64,000 bases of DNA from Planobispora longispora (GTDB lineage Bacteria > Actinomycetota > Actinomycetes > Streptosporangiales > Streptosporangiaceae): NCBI RefSeq assembly GCF_016863135.1, contig NZ_BOOH01000052.1:62001-126000 (forward strand), read 5' to 3'. Positions 7,881-16,053 of this stretch are shown piece by piece; positions within the stretch are counted from its first letter, which is position 1, and every line of letters starts with the position of its first letter. The translations under genes and the position numbers were made by a program. Under the pieces are notes generated by a model that made no database searches, was not told the origin of the DNA, and was given only the letters and a program-made list of their open reading frames with translations.

Positions 7881-8812
7881 CGTGACTCCTGGAGGGGGAA
7901 CGCCGGAACGCTGCCGAGCAGCCGGCGGGTGTAGGGGTGGGCGGGGGAGCGGTAGACCCGGCGGCAGGGACCGTACTCGACGATTCTGCCCCGGTTCATC
8001 ACCGCCACCTCGTCGCTGACGTGGCGGACCACGGCGAGATCGTGGGAGATGAACACCATGGTCAGCCGGAGCCGCTCACGCAGGCCGGCCAGGAGGTTGA
8101 GCACCTCGGCCTGGACCGAGCAGTCGAGCGCGGAGGTGATCTCGTCGGCGACGACCACCTCCGGCTCGGCGGCCAGGGCCCGGGCGATCGCGATGCGCTG
8201 GCGCTGCCCGCCGGAGAACTCGTGCGGGTAGCGGGCCGCCGCGTCGCCGTCCAGCGCGACCGTCTCCAGCCAGCCGGTGACGGCGTCGGCGTGCCGCCGG
8301 TGGTCGGCGCGGCGGGGGTCGATCGCCTCGGCGATGGCCTGGCCCACCGTCATGCGGGGGTTGAGCGAGGAATAGGGGTCCTGGGAGATCATCTGCACGC
8401 GCCGCCGCACCGCCGCCAGCCGCGCCCCGCGCAACGCCGACACGTCGGCGCCGTCGAGCAGGATCCGTCCCGTGCGGGGGCGCACCAGTCCGACCAGTGC
8501 CTTGGCGAGGGTCGACTTGCCCGATCCCGACTCGCCGACCAGGCCGAGGGTGGTGCCCTCGGCCACGCCGACGCTGACGTCGTCGAGCGCGACGTGGGCG
8601 CGGGAGCCGTGCCCGAAGACGACCGTCAGGTTCTCGGCGGCGAGCCGCATGGGAACGGCCGCCGGTTCCCCGGCGGAGACCTCCGCGGCAGAACCTCCTC
8701 GGACGGTGGAGACCTCCGCGGCAGAACCTTCTCGGACGGCGGGGGCTTCCGGGGCGGCGTCGTTCCCCCGGCGGGCTTCCACGGTGGCGTCACCTTCTCG
8801 GCGGGCTTTCAC
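7877..8812 (-). CDS. peptide-type ABC transporter ATP-binding protein (DppF/OppF-like)
   Basis: A 311-aa ABC ATPase. Walker A is GESGSGKST (about residues 90-98), Q-loop SQDPYSSLNPRMTVG, signature FSGGQRQRIAIARAL, Walker B VVVADEITSALD and H-loop FISHDLAVV; the C-terminus YRSPAHPYTRRLLGSVP is the oligopeptide-type tail. Residues 1-54 are a low-complexity extension holding an 11-aa repeat (VREGSAAEVST, VRGGSAAEVSA) from a 33-bp DNA duplication. Start and stop overlap the neighbouring genes by 4 bp (ATGA, TTGA). It should pair with the ATPase half of the upstream fusion to power the transporter. Confidence 0.9.
   Translation of the reverse strand: MKARREGDATVEARRGNDAAPEAPAVREGSAAEVSTVRGGSAAEVSAGEPAAVPMRLAAENLTVVFGHGSRAHVALDDVSVGVAEGTTLGLVGESGSGKSTLAKALVGLVRPRTGRILLDGADVSALRGARLAAVRRRVQMISQDPYSSLNPRMTVGQAIAEAIDPRRADHRRHADAVTGWLETVALDGDAAARYPHEFSGGQRQRIAIARALAAEPEVVVADEITSALDCSVQAEVLNLLAGLRERLRLTMVFISHDLAVVRHVSDEVAVMNRGRIVEYGPCRRVYRSPAHPYTRRLLGSVPAFPLQESR
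8676..8741 (-). repeat. 33-bp in-frame tandem duplication in the ABC ATPase leader
   Basis: Two 33-bp copies (8676-8708, 8709-8741) differing at a few positions add 11 residues to the disordered N-terminus of the ATPase without breaking frame. Confidence 0.85.
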
Positions 8813-10629
8813 GACGGCACTCCCACGGCGTGGCAGGCGGCGGACCGGCCCTCGCCGGTGGGGACCGGCGCGGGCGGGTCGGTGGCGCAGATCGGCAGGG
8901 CGACGGGGCAGCGGGGGGCGAAGGCGCAGCCCCCGGGGCGGGCGGAGGGGGCGGGCGGACGGCCCGGGACGGTGGTCAGCGGGCCCCTCTCCTCATCCTC
9001 GTCGAGGCGGGGGGTGGCGGCCAGCAGCGCCCGGGTGTAGGGGTGGGCGGCCCGGCCGACGCGCAGGTCCGCCACGGGCAGTTCCTCGACGATCCGCCCC
9101 GCGTACATGACCAGGACGCGGTCGCAGAGCGTGCCCACCACGCCGATGTCGTGCGAGATGAACATCATCGCGGTCCCCTCGGCCGTGTTGATCTCCTTGA
9201 GCAGCTCCAGCACCTCGGCCTGGACGGTCACGTCCAGCGCGGTGGTGGGCTCGTCGGCGATCAGCAGCCGCGGGCCGGGCAGCACCGCGGAGGCGATCAT
9301 GGCGCGCTGCCGCATCCCGCCGGACAGTTCGTGCGGGTGGCGGCGGACCACGGTCTCCGGCTGGAGGATCCGTACCGCCTCCAGCGCCTTGACCGCGCGC
9401 TCGCGGGCCTCGGCCCTGCCGACGCCGCGGTGGCGGCGGAGCACCTCGGTGAGCTGGCCGCCCATCCGCAGCGCGGGGTTGAAGGAGGCCGAGGGGTCCT
9501 GGTAGACGACGCCGATCTCGGTGGCGAGCCGGGCGGGTTCGGCGCGCCCGGTCAGATCCAGATCGCCCAGGCGAAGTCCGGCAGCCGTGGCGCGCACCCC
9601 GTCGGGCAGGAGCCGGGCGACCGCCATGGCGGTCAGGCTCTTGCCGGAGCCGGACTCGCCCACCACGCCGACGATCTCGCCGGGCATGACGTGGAAGGAG
9701 ACGCCGTCCACCAGTCGCACCCCGCCGGGCAGCTCGACGCTGAGCCCGTCCACGACGAGCAGCGCGCCGTCCGGCGCCCGCCTGCCCGGCACGGGCGCGC
9801 TCGGGCTCCAGCCGTCCCGCCCGCGCCCGGCCCGGGGATCGCTGCCGGCGGCGAGTCCGTCGCCGACGAACCCCGCCAGCACCCCGGTCAGAGTGATCGC
9901 CACCGCCGGGCCCACCGCCTCGGCCGGGTTGGTGTAGATCGCCTCCAGGCCGGTGTCGAGCAGCGCCCCCCAGTCGTAGGCGGGCGGCTGCACGCCCAGT
10001 CCGAGGAACGACAGGCCCGACAGGGCGGTCAGTGTCCCGGCGAAGGCCACCGAGAGCAGCACGAGCAGCGGCTCGGCGATGTTGGGCAGCAGGTGCCTGG
10101 TCAGGACGCGGTACGGCGGCACGCCCAGCAGCCGGGCGGTGGCGACGAAGTCGCGCCCGGCGACCGAGGCGGCCAGGCTGGCGGTGAGCCGGGCGAAGGC
10201 CGGGCTCCACGCGACGCCGATCGCCAGCACCGCGGCGACCGGTCCGGCCCCCAGGATCGCGGCCACGACCAGGGCCAGGATCACCGCGGGGTAGGAGACC
10301 ATGACGTCGATCAGGCGCAGCCCGGTCTCGCGGACGCGCGGCCCCGCCACCCAGACGGTCGTGCCGATCAGGATGCCCAGGACGCCCGCGATGGCGGTCG
10401 CCGCGGCGGTCATCAGCAGTGTGAGGCGGGTCGCGACCAGGGTGCGGGCGAGCACGTCGCGGCCCAGCGCGTCGGTGCCGAGCCAGTGCCCGGCCGAGAC
10501 GCCCTCGCGGGCCGCGCCGGAGAGCTGCTGGGCGGCCTCGCCGAAGAGGTACGGGGCGGCCAGCCCGACCAGGGCGACGGCGGCCAGCCCGGCCAGGCCC
10601 GCCTTCAGCCCCGCCGTCCACCGGATCAC
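8809..10629 (-). CDS. fused peptide ABC transporter permease (DppC-like) and ATP-binding protein (DppD-like)
   Basis: A 606-aa protein that joins two normally separate subunits. Residues about 1-285 are a DppC permease: first membrane segment near the start, GTDALGRDVLARTL, LGVPPYRVLTRHLLPNIAEP (the EAA loop) and GLSFLGLGVQPPAYDWGALL. After a short Gly/Asp-rich linker (DPRAGRGRDGWS) comes a full ATPase with Walker A GESGSGKS, YQDPSASFNPALRMGG, LSGGMRQRAMIASA, LLIADEPTTALD, FISHDIGVV and the Cys-rich tail CAFAPRCPVALPIC of DppD. GTG 10629 is preferred because GAGGAG lies 6 nt upstream and the first membrane segment follows directly; ATG 10737, overlapping the upstream stop, would add 36 repeat-like residues. 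Confidence 0.85.
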   Translation of the reverse strand: MIRWTAGLKAGLAGLAAVALVGLAAPYLFGEAAQQLSGAAREGVSAGHWLGTDALGRDVLARTLVATRLTLLMTAAATAIAGVLGILIGTTVWVAGPRVRETGLRLIDVMVSYPAVILALVVAAILGAGPVAAVLAIGVAWSPAFARLTASLAASVAGRDFVATARLLGVPPYRVLTRHLLPNIAEPLLVLLSVAFAGTLTALSGLSFLGLGVQPPAYDWGALLDTGLEAIYTNPAEAVGPAVAITLTGVLAGFVGDGLAAGSDPRAGRGRDGWSPSAPVPGRRAPDGALLVVDGLSVELPGGVRLVDGVSFHVMPGEIVGVVGESGSGKSLTAMAVARLLPDGVRATAAGLRLGDLDLTGRAEPARLATEIGVVYQDPSASFNPALRMGGQLTEVLRRHRGVGRAEARERAVKALEAVRILQPETVVRRHPHELSGGMRQRAMIASAVLPGPRLLIADEPTTALDVTVQAEVLELLKEINTAEGTAMMFISHDIGVVGTLCDRVLVMYAGRIVEELPVADLRVGRAAHPYTRALLAATPRLDEDEERGPLTTVPGRPPAPSARPGGCAFAPRCPVALPICATDPPAPVPTGEGRSAACHAVGVPS

Positions 10630-10729
10630 GGCTCTCTCCTCGCGGCCGGGCGGGTCTTGCGGCTCCTCGCCGTCGATCGGATCACTTCGTGCCCCCGGAG
10701 GACCATGCGGCTCCTCACCGTCGGCCGGA

Positions 10730-11827
10730 TCATGCATGGCTCCTTCCGGCGAGCGTGCGCGGGTCGAGCAGTCCCAGCAGCACGTCGACGATCATGTTGA
10801 TCAGGGCGGCCAGCAGCCCCAGCACCAGCACCGTGCCCTGGATCACCGGGTAGTCGCGGGCGAGGATCGCCTCGACGACCCGGGTGCCCATGCCGGGCCA
10901 GGCGAAGACGCTCTCCACGATGACCGTGCCGCCCAGCAGCGCGCTGAGGGTCAGCCCGCCCAGGGTGAGGGTGCCGGTCAGGAGGTTGGGCAGGGCGTGC
11001 CGGGCGTACAGCGCCGGCGCGGGCAGCCGCCGCCCGCGCGCCGTGCGCATGTAGTCCTGCTCCAGCACGACCGCCGCCTCCCGGCGCACGACGCGGGCCA
11101 GCACGCACGCGCCGGGCAGCGCGATCGCCGTGACCGGCAGCACCAGCGCGGACAGGGTGGCCGCTCCGGAGGCGGGCAGCACCCCCAGCCCGATGGCGAA
11201 GACCAGGACCAGGAGCGTGCCGAGCACGTACTCGGGCGCCGCGCCCCCCAGGCCGGTGACGAAGGTGAAGGCGGCGTCCAGGCGTGGCCGCCGCCCGCCG
11301 CGGGTGGCGACCGCCACGGCCATGCCGAGCGGCACGGCCACCGCGAGCGCGACCACGACGGCCAGGAGCGCCAGCTCCGCGGTGAACGGCAGGCGCGCGG
11401 CGATGACGTCGGCGACCGGCTCCCGGGTCTGGAACGAGACGCCCAGGTCCCCGCCGAGCAGCCCGCCCGCGTAGGAGGCGAACTGCTCGGGAAGGGGACG
11501 GTCCAGGCCGATCTCGTGCCGGAGCTGCTCGATCTGCTGGGGGGTCGCGTCGGGACCGGCCAGGGCTCTGGCCGGGTCGCCGGGGATGAGCTGGACGATG
11601 AGGAAGGTGACGACCACCAGGGTGACCAGCACCGCCAGCAGCCCGCCGAGCCGGCGCAGCAGGAAGCCGGCCCAGGGATGGCCCCCGCCTCTGACGGCCG
11701 TGCCTTCAGGCGCGCCCGTCGCCGGGTTCTCCGATGTGTCCGTCACCGGTGTGCCGGGGGTGTCCGCCGCCGGATTCTCCGGCCGGTGGGACTGGGCGTC
11801 CACCGGCCGGTGATCCTCCGTTCTCAT
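10730..11827 (-). CDS. peptide-type ABC transporter permease (DppB-like)
   Basis: A 365-aa inner-membrane permease. Residues 1-about 50 are a Pro/Thr-rich repetitive tail (NPAADTPGTPVTDTS, ENPATGAPEG); the fold then begins with FLLRRLGGLLAVLVTLVVVT and LIPGDPARALAGPDATP, with DppB hallmarks LGLDRPLP-type GLDRPLPEQF, GDLGVSFQTREPV and the EAA loop YMRTARGRRLPAPALYARHA. About six membrane segments can be seen. ATG 11827 overlaps the lipoprotein stop (ATGA). It pairs with the permease half of the downstream fusion. Confidence 0.9.
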   Translation of the reverse strand: MRTEDHRPVDAQSHRPENPAADTPGTPVTDTSENPATGAPEGTAVRGGGHPWAGFLLRRLGGLLAVLVTLVVVTFLIVQLIPGDPARALAGPDATPQQIEQLRHEIGLDRPLPEQFASYAGGLLGGDLGVSFQTREPVADVIAARLPFTAELALLAVVVALAVAVPLGMAVAVATRGGRRPRLDAAFTFVTGLGGAAPEYVLGTLLVLVFAIGLGVLPASGAATLSALVLPVTAIALPGACVLARVVRREAAVVLEQDYMRTARGRRLPAPALYARHALPNLLTGTLTLGGLTLSALLGGTVIVESVFAWPGMGTRVVEAILARDYPVIQGTVLVLGLLAALINMIVDVLLGLLDPRTLAGRSHA

Positions 11828-13392
11828 TTCTTGACGATCCTCAGCGAGGACGGGTCGACGAGACCGAGCGGGGTGGCGCCGGCGACGCGGCGGTTGAAGA
11901 CATACGTGACGGGGACCGTGGACAGCGGCACGATGTCGTGCCGGCTCAGCACCGACTTCTGGGCCTCGGCCCACGCGGCGCACTTGGCGCTCTCGTCGAC
12001 CGTGGCCATGGCCATGGCCACGTTCCGGCCGAACTCCGCGTTCTCGACCGCGCCGAAGTTGCGCCCGTTCGGCGGGGGCGGCCCGGTGAGGAGGACGGCG
12101 GCGTTGGTGAGGGTGGACGAGAGGTTCAGGTGGGCCATGACCGTGATGTCCCACTCGCCCTTGCCGCCGAGCACCTCGGTGGCCCAGGTGGCGTTGTCGA
12201 CGTTGCGCAGGGTCACCTCGGCCCCGGCGGCCCGCAGGGCCTCCTGGACGTAGGTGTTGCCCGCGCCGCCGCCGACCCCGTTGGTCCCGGTCAGCGTGAG
12301 CTTGACGCCGGAGAGCGTCTTCTCGGCGGCCTCGGGGTCGGCCGGGGTCACCAGGGAGGCGTCGGCGTTCGCGCAGGGGATCGTGCTGTCGGCGAAGCTC
12401 TTCATGACCTCGCCCTTGCCGCCGAAGACCTTGTTGAAGGCCGCGGGGTCCAGCGCCCGGGAGACGGCCTGACGGATCTTCTGATCCGCGCCCGGGTGGC
12501 CCTCGCGCTGGTTGAAGACGACGAACATGCGCAGCACCGGCGCGGTGAACTTGGTGTACTCGGCGTCGGAGAAACGGGCGGCGTCGGGGCCGGTGAACGC
12601 GGCGTAGTCCAGGACGCCGGTGCTCAGCTCGTTGGCCGCGGTGCTCTCGTTGCCCATGACCGTGATCTCGATGGTTTTGGCCGGTTCGCCCTGCGGCTGG
12701 TCGGAGTAGGGGACGAAGGCCGTGTAGCCGTCGCGGAGCCTGAGCGTGTAAGCGGCGCCGCGCTGGGCCTTCTCGATCACGTACGGCCCGGTGCCCGCGC
12801 CGGGCACCGGGCCCTGCGCGAGCTTGGCCGGGTCGGCGAGGCCGGGGGCGCAGACGATGCCGGTCGGCCCGTTCGCCAGGCCCGTGACCAGGTCGGACCA
12901 GGGGGTGGCGAGCTTGACGGTGACCGTGCCCGCGGTGTTGTCGGACGTGATGTCGATCTTGTTTCCGGGGCCGAAGACCAGGCCGACGCCCGGCGCCCCC
13001 GTCGCGGGGTCGGCGTAGCGCCTGAGCGACGCCGCCACGTCCGCGGGGGTGAGCGGCTTGCCGTCGGAGCAGGTCAGGTCTTTGCGCAGGGTGAACACGG
13101 CAGAGGTGGGCGTGGCCTCCCACTTCTCCGCGAGTCCAGAGACGATCTTCCCGCCGTCGTCGCGGCCCACGAGGGTGTCGTAGGCCAGGGCGGCGAAGCC
13201 GTAGTCGGTGGCGGCCGAGGCCTTGGCCGGGTCGAAGCCGGTGACGTCGGAGGTCACCGCGTACCGGATGACGGCGTCCTGGCCGGAGGCCGTGACGTCG
13301 CCGGGCGTGCCGGTGGAGGTGGTGCAGGCGGAAGCGAGAAGCGCGGCGGAGGCCGCGAGCGCGGTCCCGGCGGTGCGTCGGGTTCGTGGCAT
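11824..13392 (-). CDS. peptide-type ABC transporter substrate-binding lipoprotein (SBP family 5)
   Basis: A 522-aa exported lipoprotein. The signal (RTRRTAGTALAASAALLAS) ends in a lipobox LASAC, followed by Thr/Gly linker. The family-5 fold is shown by IRYAVTSDVTGFDPAKASA, YDTLVGRDDGGKIVSGLAEK, AVFTLRKDLTCSDGKPLTPA-type text and GTGPYVIEKAQRG. ATG 13392 has GGGAG upstream; the frame can be extended but without ribosome site. It is the first gene of a five-gene operon ending with two hydrolases, divergent from an Lrp-type regulator. Confidence 0.9.
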   Translation of the reverse strand: MPRTRRTAGTALAASAALLASACTTSTGTPGDVTASGQDAVIRYAVTSDVTGFDPAKASAATDYGFAALAYDTLVGRDDGGKIVSGLAEKWEATPTSAVFTLRKDLTCSDGKPLTPADVAASLRRYADPATGAPGVGLVFGPGNKIDITSDNTAGTVTVKLATPWSDLVTGLANGPTGIVCAPGLADPAKLAQGPVPGAGTGPYVIEKAQRGAAYTLRLRDGYTAFVPYSDQPQGEPAKTIEITVMGNESTAANELSTGVLDYAAFTGPDAARFSDAEYTKFTAPVLRMFVVFNQREGHPGADQKIRQAVSRALDPAAFNKVFGGKGEVMKSFADSTIPCANADASLVTPADPEAAEKTLSGVKLTLTGTNGVGGGAGNTYVQEALRAAGAEVTLRNVDNATWATEVLGGKGEWDITVMAHLNLSSTLTNAAVLLTGPPPPNGRNFGAVENAEFGRNVAMAMATVDESAKCAAWAEAQKSVLSRHDIVPLSTVPVTYVFNRRVAGATPLGLVDPSSLRIVKK

Positions 13393-13434
13393 GGTGAACT
13401 CCCGGAGAAGGAGGTGGAGACCCGGAGGTGGTGC

Positions 13435-13481
13435 AAGAATCGCCTCTTCACCGCCTATGCCGCCCAAACTGCACGATTCTT
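13435..13481. promoter_or_regulatory. inverted repeat in the divergent SBP/Lrp promoter region
   Basis: AAGAATCG (13435-13442) is repeated in inverse as CGATTCTT (13474-13481), a perfect 8-bp match 31 bp apart in a 107-bp divergent gap. Candidate binding site for the adjacent Lrp-type regulator, with half-site spacing about three helical turns apart. Confidence 0.4.
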
Positions 13482-13499
13482 CTCGGGAAGCCTCCTCAC

Positions 13500-14522
13500 A
13501 TGCACAGAACCGCAATGTTGGATGAACTCGACCTGGCGCTCATCAACGCGCTCCAGATGGCGCCCCGGGCGCCCTGGAGCCGGCTGGCCGGTCCGCTGGG
13601 CGTGGATCCCGCCACGCTCTCGCGGCGCTGGGCCCGCCTCAGCCGGAGCGGCTGCGCCTGGGTCACCTGCGTCGCCGGTCCCTCGCAGGTCGAGTTCGGC
13701 GCGTTCGCCCTCGTCGAAGTGGGATGCGCGCCGGGTATGCGCGAGGAGGTCGCCGCGCGGCTGGCCGGGGACCCGCACGCGCTGAGCGTGGAGATCACCA
13801 CCGGAAACCGCGACCTGCTGCTCACGGTCGGGGCCGCCAACCTGACCCTGATGAGTGAGTACGCGCTGCACCGGCTGGGGAATCTGCCGGGGATCACCTC
13901 GACCCGCACCCATCTGGCGCAGCGCATCCACCGCGAGGCCAGCCGGTGGCGGTTCGACTCGCTCAGCCAGGATCAGCGGCGCGACCTCGAGAGCCGCGAC
14001 GCGCGCCGGGCGGAGCCGGCGATCTCCAGCGCCGAGGAGAACGAGGTGATCCTCGCGCTGGCCGTCGACGGCCGCCAGCCCTACGCCCAGCTCGCCGAGA
14101 CGGTGGGGAAGCCGGAGAGCACCGTGCGGCGACTGGCCGCGGCGGCGCTCGGCAGCGGCCGCGCGGTGCTCCGCTGCGAGGCGGCGCACCTGCTCGCCGG
14201 CTGGCGGGTCACCGCCACCCTGTGGCTGAGCGTGCCGCCCGTCGACCTCGACGTCGTCGCCGACGGCATGGCGAACATGCGCGAGGTCCGGCTGTCGTGC
14301 TCGATCGTCGGGGAGGCCAACCTCCTGGCCACGGTCTGGCTGCACGGCCTGAACGAGCTGTCGCGGTTCGAGGCGCAGCTGGCCGCGCGCTTCCCGGCGA
14401 TCCGCATCCTCGACCGGACCGTCACGCTCAGGTGGGTCAAGCGGATGGGCCGCCTCCTGGACGCCGAGGGCCGCAGCATCGGCTACGTCCCCATGGACAT
14501 GCGGGTCCCCGTCCCCCGGTGA
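13500..14522 (+). CDS. double-domain Lrp/AsnC-family regulator
   Basis: A 340-aa regulator with two tandem Lrp units. The first HTH (MLDELDLALINALQMAPRAP, then DPATLSRRWARL) covers residues 5-55 with a RAM-type domain to about 150; a second HTH (SAEENEVILALAVDGRQPYA, then KPESTVRRLAAAAL) covers about 180-225 and is followed by another RAM-type domain. Typical AsnC proteins are about 150 aa, so this is a duplicated form known in actinomycetes. ATG 13500 or 13515 may be used. It is divergent from the peptide transporter/hydrolase operon and probably controls it in response to an amino-acid-like ligand (inference). Confidence 0.82.
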   Translation: MHRTAMLDELDLALINALQMAPRAPWSRLAGPLGVDPATLSRRWARLSRSGCAWVTCVAGPSQVEFGAFALVEVGCAPGMREEVAARLAGDPHALSVEITTGNRDLLLTVGAANLTLMSEYALHRLGNLPGITSTRTHLAQRIHREASRWRFDSLSQDQRRDLESRDARRAEPAISSAEENEVILALAVDGRQPYAQLAETVGKPESTVRRLAAAALGSGRAVLRCEAAHLLAGWRVTATLWLSVPPVDLDVVADGMANMREVRLSCSIVGEANLLATVWLHGLNELSRFEAQLAARFPAIRILDRTVTLRWVKRMGRLLDAEGRSIGYVPMDMRVPVPR

Positions 14523-14570
14523 ACCGGCCGTCAGAACTTCTACGGGAGTCTTCGGAAACCGCCCCGGCTT

Positions 14571-15356
14571 TCAGTCCCGTGGCGCTGCGTTTGCTTCGAG
14601 GCCGTCGAGCAGCAGACGCAGGCCGATCCGCCAGCCGCTGCTCGCCGCCGTCGTCGGCCTGGTCGCATGGTGCGCGCCTGCCGCCGGGGCGGCGTGCGGG
14701 CGGTCGTCCTGGTCATCGGTGAACGTGGCGCTGGCGTGGAGGAGCGCCGGGTACCGTTCGGGATGTTCCTGCAGCCGGGCGAGCAGGCGTTGCCCGGTGT
14801 CGCCGGGAAGCGTCCAGGGCTGGGTGCCCGTACCGGTGACGGCGACGGAGCGCACGAGGGCGAACATGGCCAGCACGACATCCGGGCGTTGGGCGATCGG
14901 CAGTCCGCTCGGGCCGAGGGCGGCCAGCGCGGCCTCGATCCAGCCGACCTCGCGCGGACCCATGGACCGCTCGCCGATCGTGGCCGCCGGCAGCCAGGGG
15001 TGGCGTTGCCAGACGGCGTGCAGGTCGTCGGCCCACCGTTCGACGCGGAGGCGCCAGCCGGGGATGTGGGACAGGTCCGGCGGGTCTTCGACGGCGTGTT
15101 CGACGGTCAGCGCGACGAGTTCGGCCTTGCTGCGCACGTAGCGGTAGAGCGCGTTCTTCGTGACCCCGAGGATGGTGGCGACCCGCTGCATCGACACGGC
15201 GTGCAGACCTTCGGCGTCCGCGACGTGCACCGCGGCCGCGGCCAGGGCGGTGCGGGTCAGTGAGGGCTGCGGTCCGAAGCGTGGCGACGGCGGCGGGGAC
15301 CACAGAAGCGTCAGGATGCTCTCTTCGTCGTCATCGTCGGCGGGTGCGGGGCTCAT
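14571..15356 (-). CDS. TetR-family transcriptional regulator
   Basis: A 261-aa TetR repressor. The DNA-binding domain (residues about 30-80) reads LTRTALAAAAVHVADAEGLH, then VSMQRVATILGVTKNALYRY and VRSKAELVALTVEHA; the C-terminal ligand domain extends to the end, with a His/Ala-rich disordered insert (about 215-240). It is divergent from a DHFR-like reductase gene, with a clear operator between them, so it most likely represses both itself and that gene. Confidence 0.85.
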   Translation of the reverse strand: MSPAPADDDDEESILTLLWSPPPSPRFGPQPSLTRTALAAAAVHVADAEGLHAVSMQRVATILGVTKNALYRYVRSKAELVALTVEHAVEDPPDLSHIPGWRLRVERWADDLHAVWQRHPWLPAATIGERSMGPREVGWIEAALAALGPSGLPIAQRPDVVLAMFALVRSVAVTGTGTQPWTLPGDTGQRLLARLQEHPERYPALLHASATFTDDQDDRPHAAPAAGAHHATRPTTAASSGWRIGLRLLLDGLEANAAPRD

Positions 15357-15385
15357 CGTTGATCCCTTCTTGCGGCTCGGACAGG

Positions 15386-15438
15386 ACTGTGCCTATCGTA
15401 CACAGTGTGCGGCGGACACAGTGGCCGTGCGACACAGT
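15386..15438. promoter_or_regulatory. TetR operator region with 16-bp periodic ACACAGT sites
   Basis: ACTGTG (15386-15391) and CACAGT (15401-15406) form an inverted repeat with a 9-bp spacer. The half-site ACACAGT recurs at 15400, 15416 and 15432, exactly 16 bp apart. It sits 30 bp upstream of the tetR start and 39 bp upstream of the DHFR-like start. Confidence 0.6.
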
Positions 15439-15476
15439 CATTCCATAGATGCCCGAGAGCTAAGGGATTTTCCACG

Positions 15477-16031
15477 ATGCGACGCGTGATCGTTTCGACC
15501 TTCGTCACCCTCGACGGTGTGATGGAGGCCCCGGAGACCTGGTCGTTCGACTTCCACGACGAGGAGAACATGAAGGACGCACTCGAGTTGCTGCTCGGGG
15601 CGGAGGCTCTGCTGCTGGGCCGTAGGACCTACGACGGCTTCGCCGAGGCTTGGCCGTCCCGCGAGGACCCGATGGGATTCGCCGACAAGATGAACACGAT
15701 GCCCAAGTACGTCGCCTCGACCACGTTACGCGAGCCGACCTGGGACGGCACCGAGATCCTCGACGGCGCCGACGGCGACGTCGTCGACCAGGTCGCCGCC
15801 CTCAAGCGGGCCGGTGACGGCGACCTGCTCATGTACGGCAGCGCCACCCTCATGCGCCACCTGCTCGCCGCAGGCCAGATCGACGAGATCCGGCTGCTGC
15901 TCAACCCGGTCGTCGCCGGTTCCGGCCGCAAGCTGTTCCCCGACGGCCAGCCGCGCACCGCACTGGACCTGGTCGAGACGCACCGGTACCCGGGCGGGAT
16001 GGCCCGGTTGACCCTCCGCCCACGCGCATAG
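15477..16031 (+). CDS. dihydrofolate reductase family protein (RibD C-terminal type)
   Basis: A 184-aa NADPH-binding reductase fold. It opens MRRVIVSTFVTLDGVMEAPE, the usual start of this group, and carries LLLGRRTYDGFAEAWP, KYVASTTLREPTWDG, and GDLLMYGSATLMRHLLAAG (dinucleotide loop), ending with LVETHRYPGGMARLTL. These proteins are not true folate enzymes and the substrate is unknown. ATG 15477 is set by homology. The divergent TetR gene and shared operator suggest induction by the TetR ligand, a possible toxic small molecule (inference). Confidence 0.85.
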   Translation: MRRVIVSTFVTLDGVMEAPETWSFDFHDEENMKDALELLLGAEALLLGRRTYDGFAEAWPSREDPMGFADKMNTMPKYVASTTLREPTWDGTEILDGADGDVVDQVAALKRAGDGDLLMYGSATLMRHLLAAGQIDEIRLLLNPVVAGSGRKLFPDGQPRTALDLVETHRYPGGMARLTLRPRA

Positions 16032-16053
16032 CCGCCCCGGGGAGGCGCGTGGA

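Noticed and set aside
10630-10737. 36-residue N-terminal extension of the permease-ATPase fusion
   Set aside because: It is made of two imperfect repeats (DGEEPHGPPG, DGEEPQDPPG), has a poorly spaced ribosome site, and the GTG at 10629 has an excellent one.
10301-12253. Long plus-strand open frame opposite the permease genes
   Set aside because: It is antisense to well-supported transporter genes, has the low-complexity Arg/Gly/Ala/Pro composition of G/C-biased shadows, and shows no domain.
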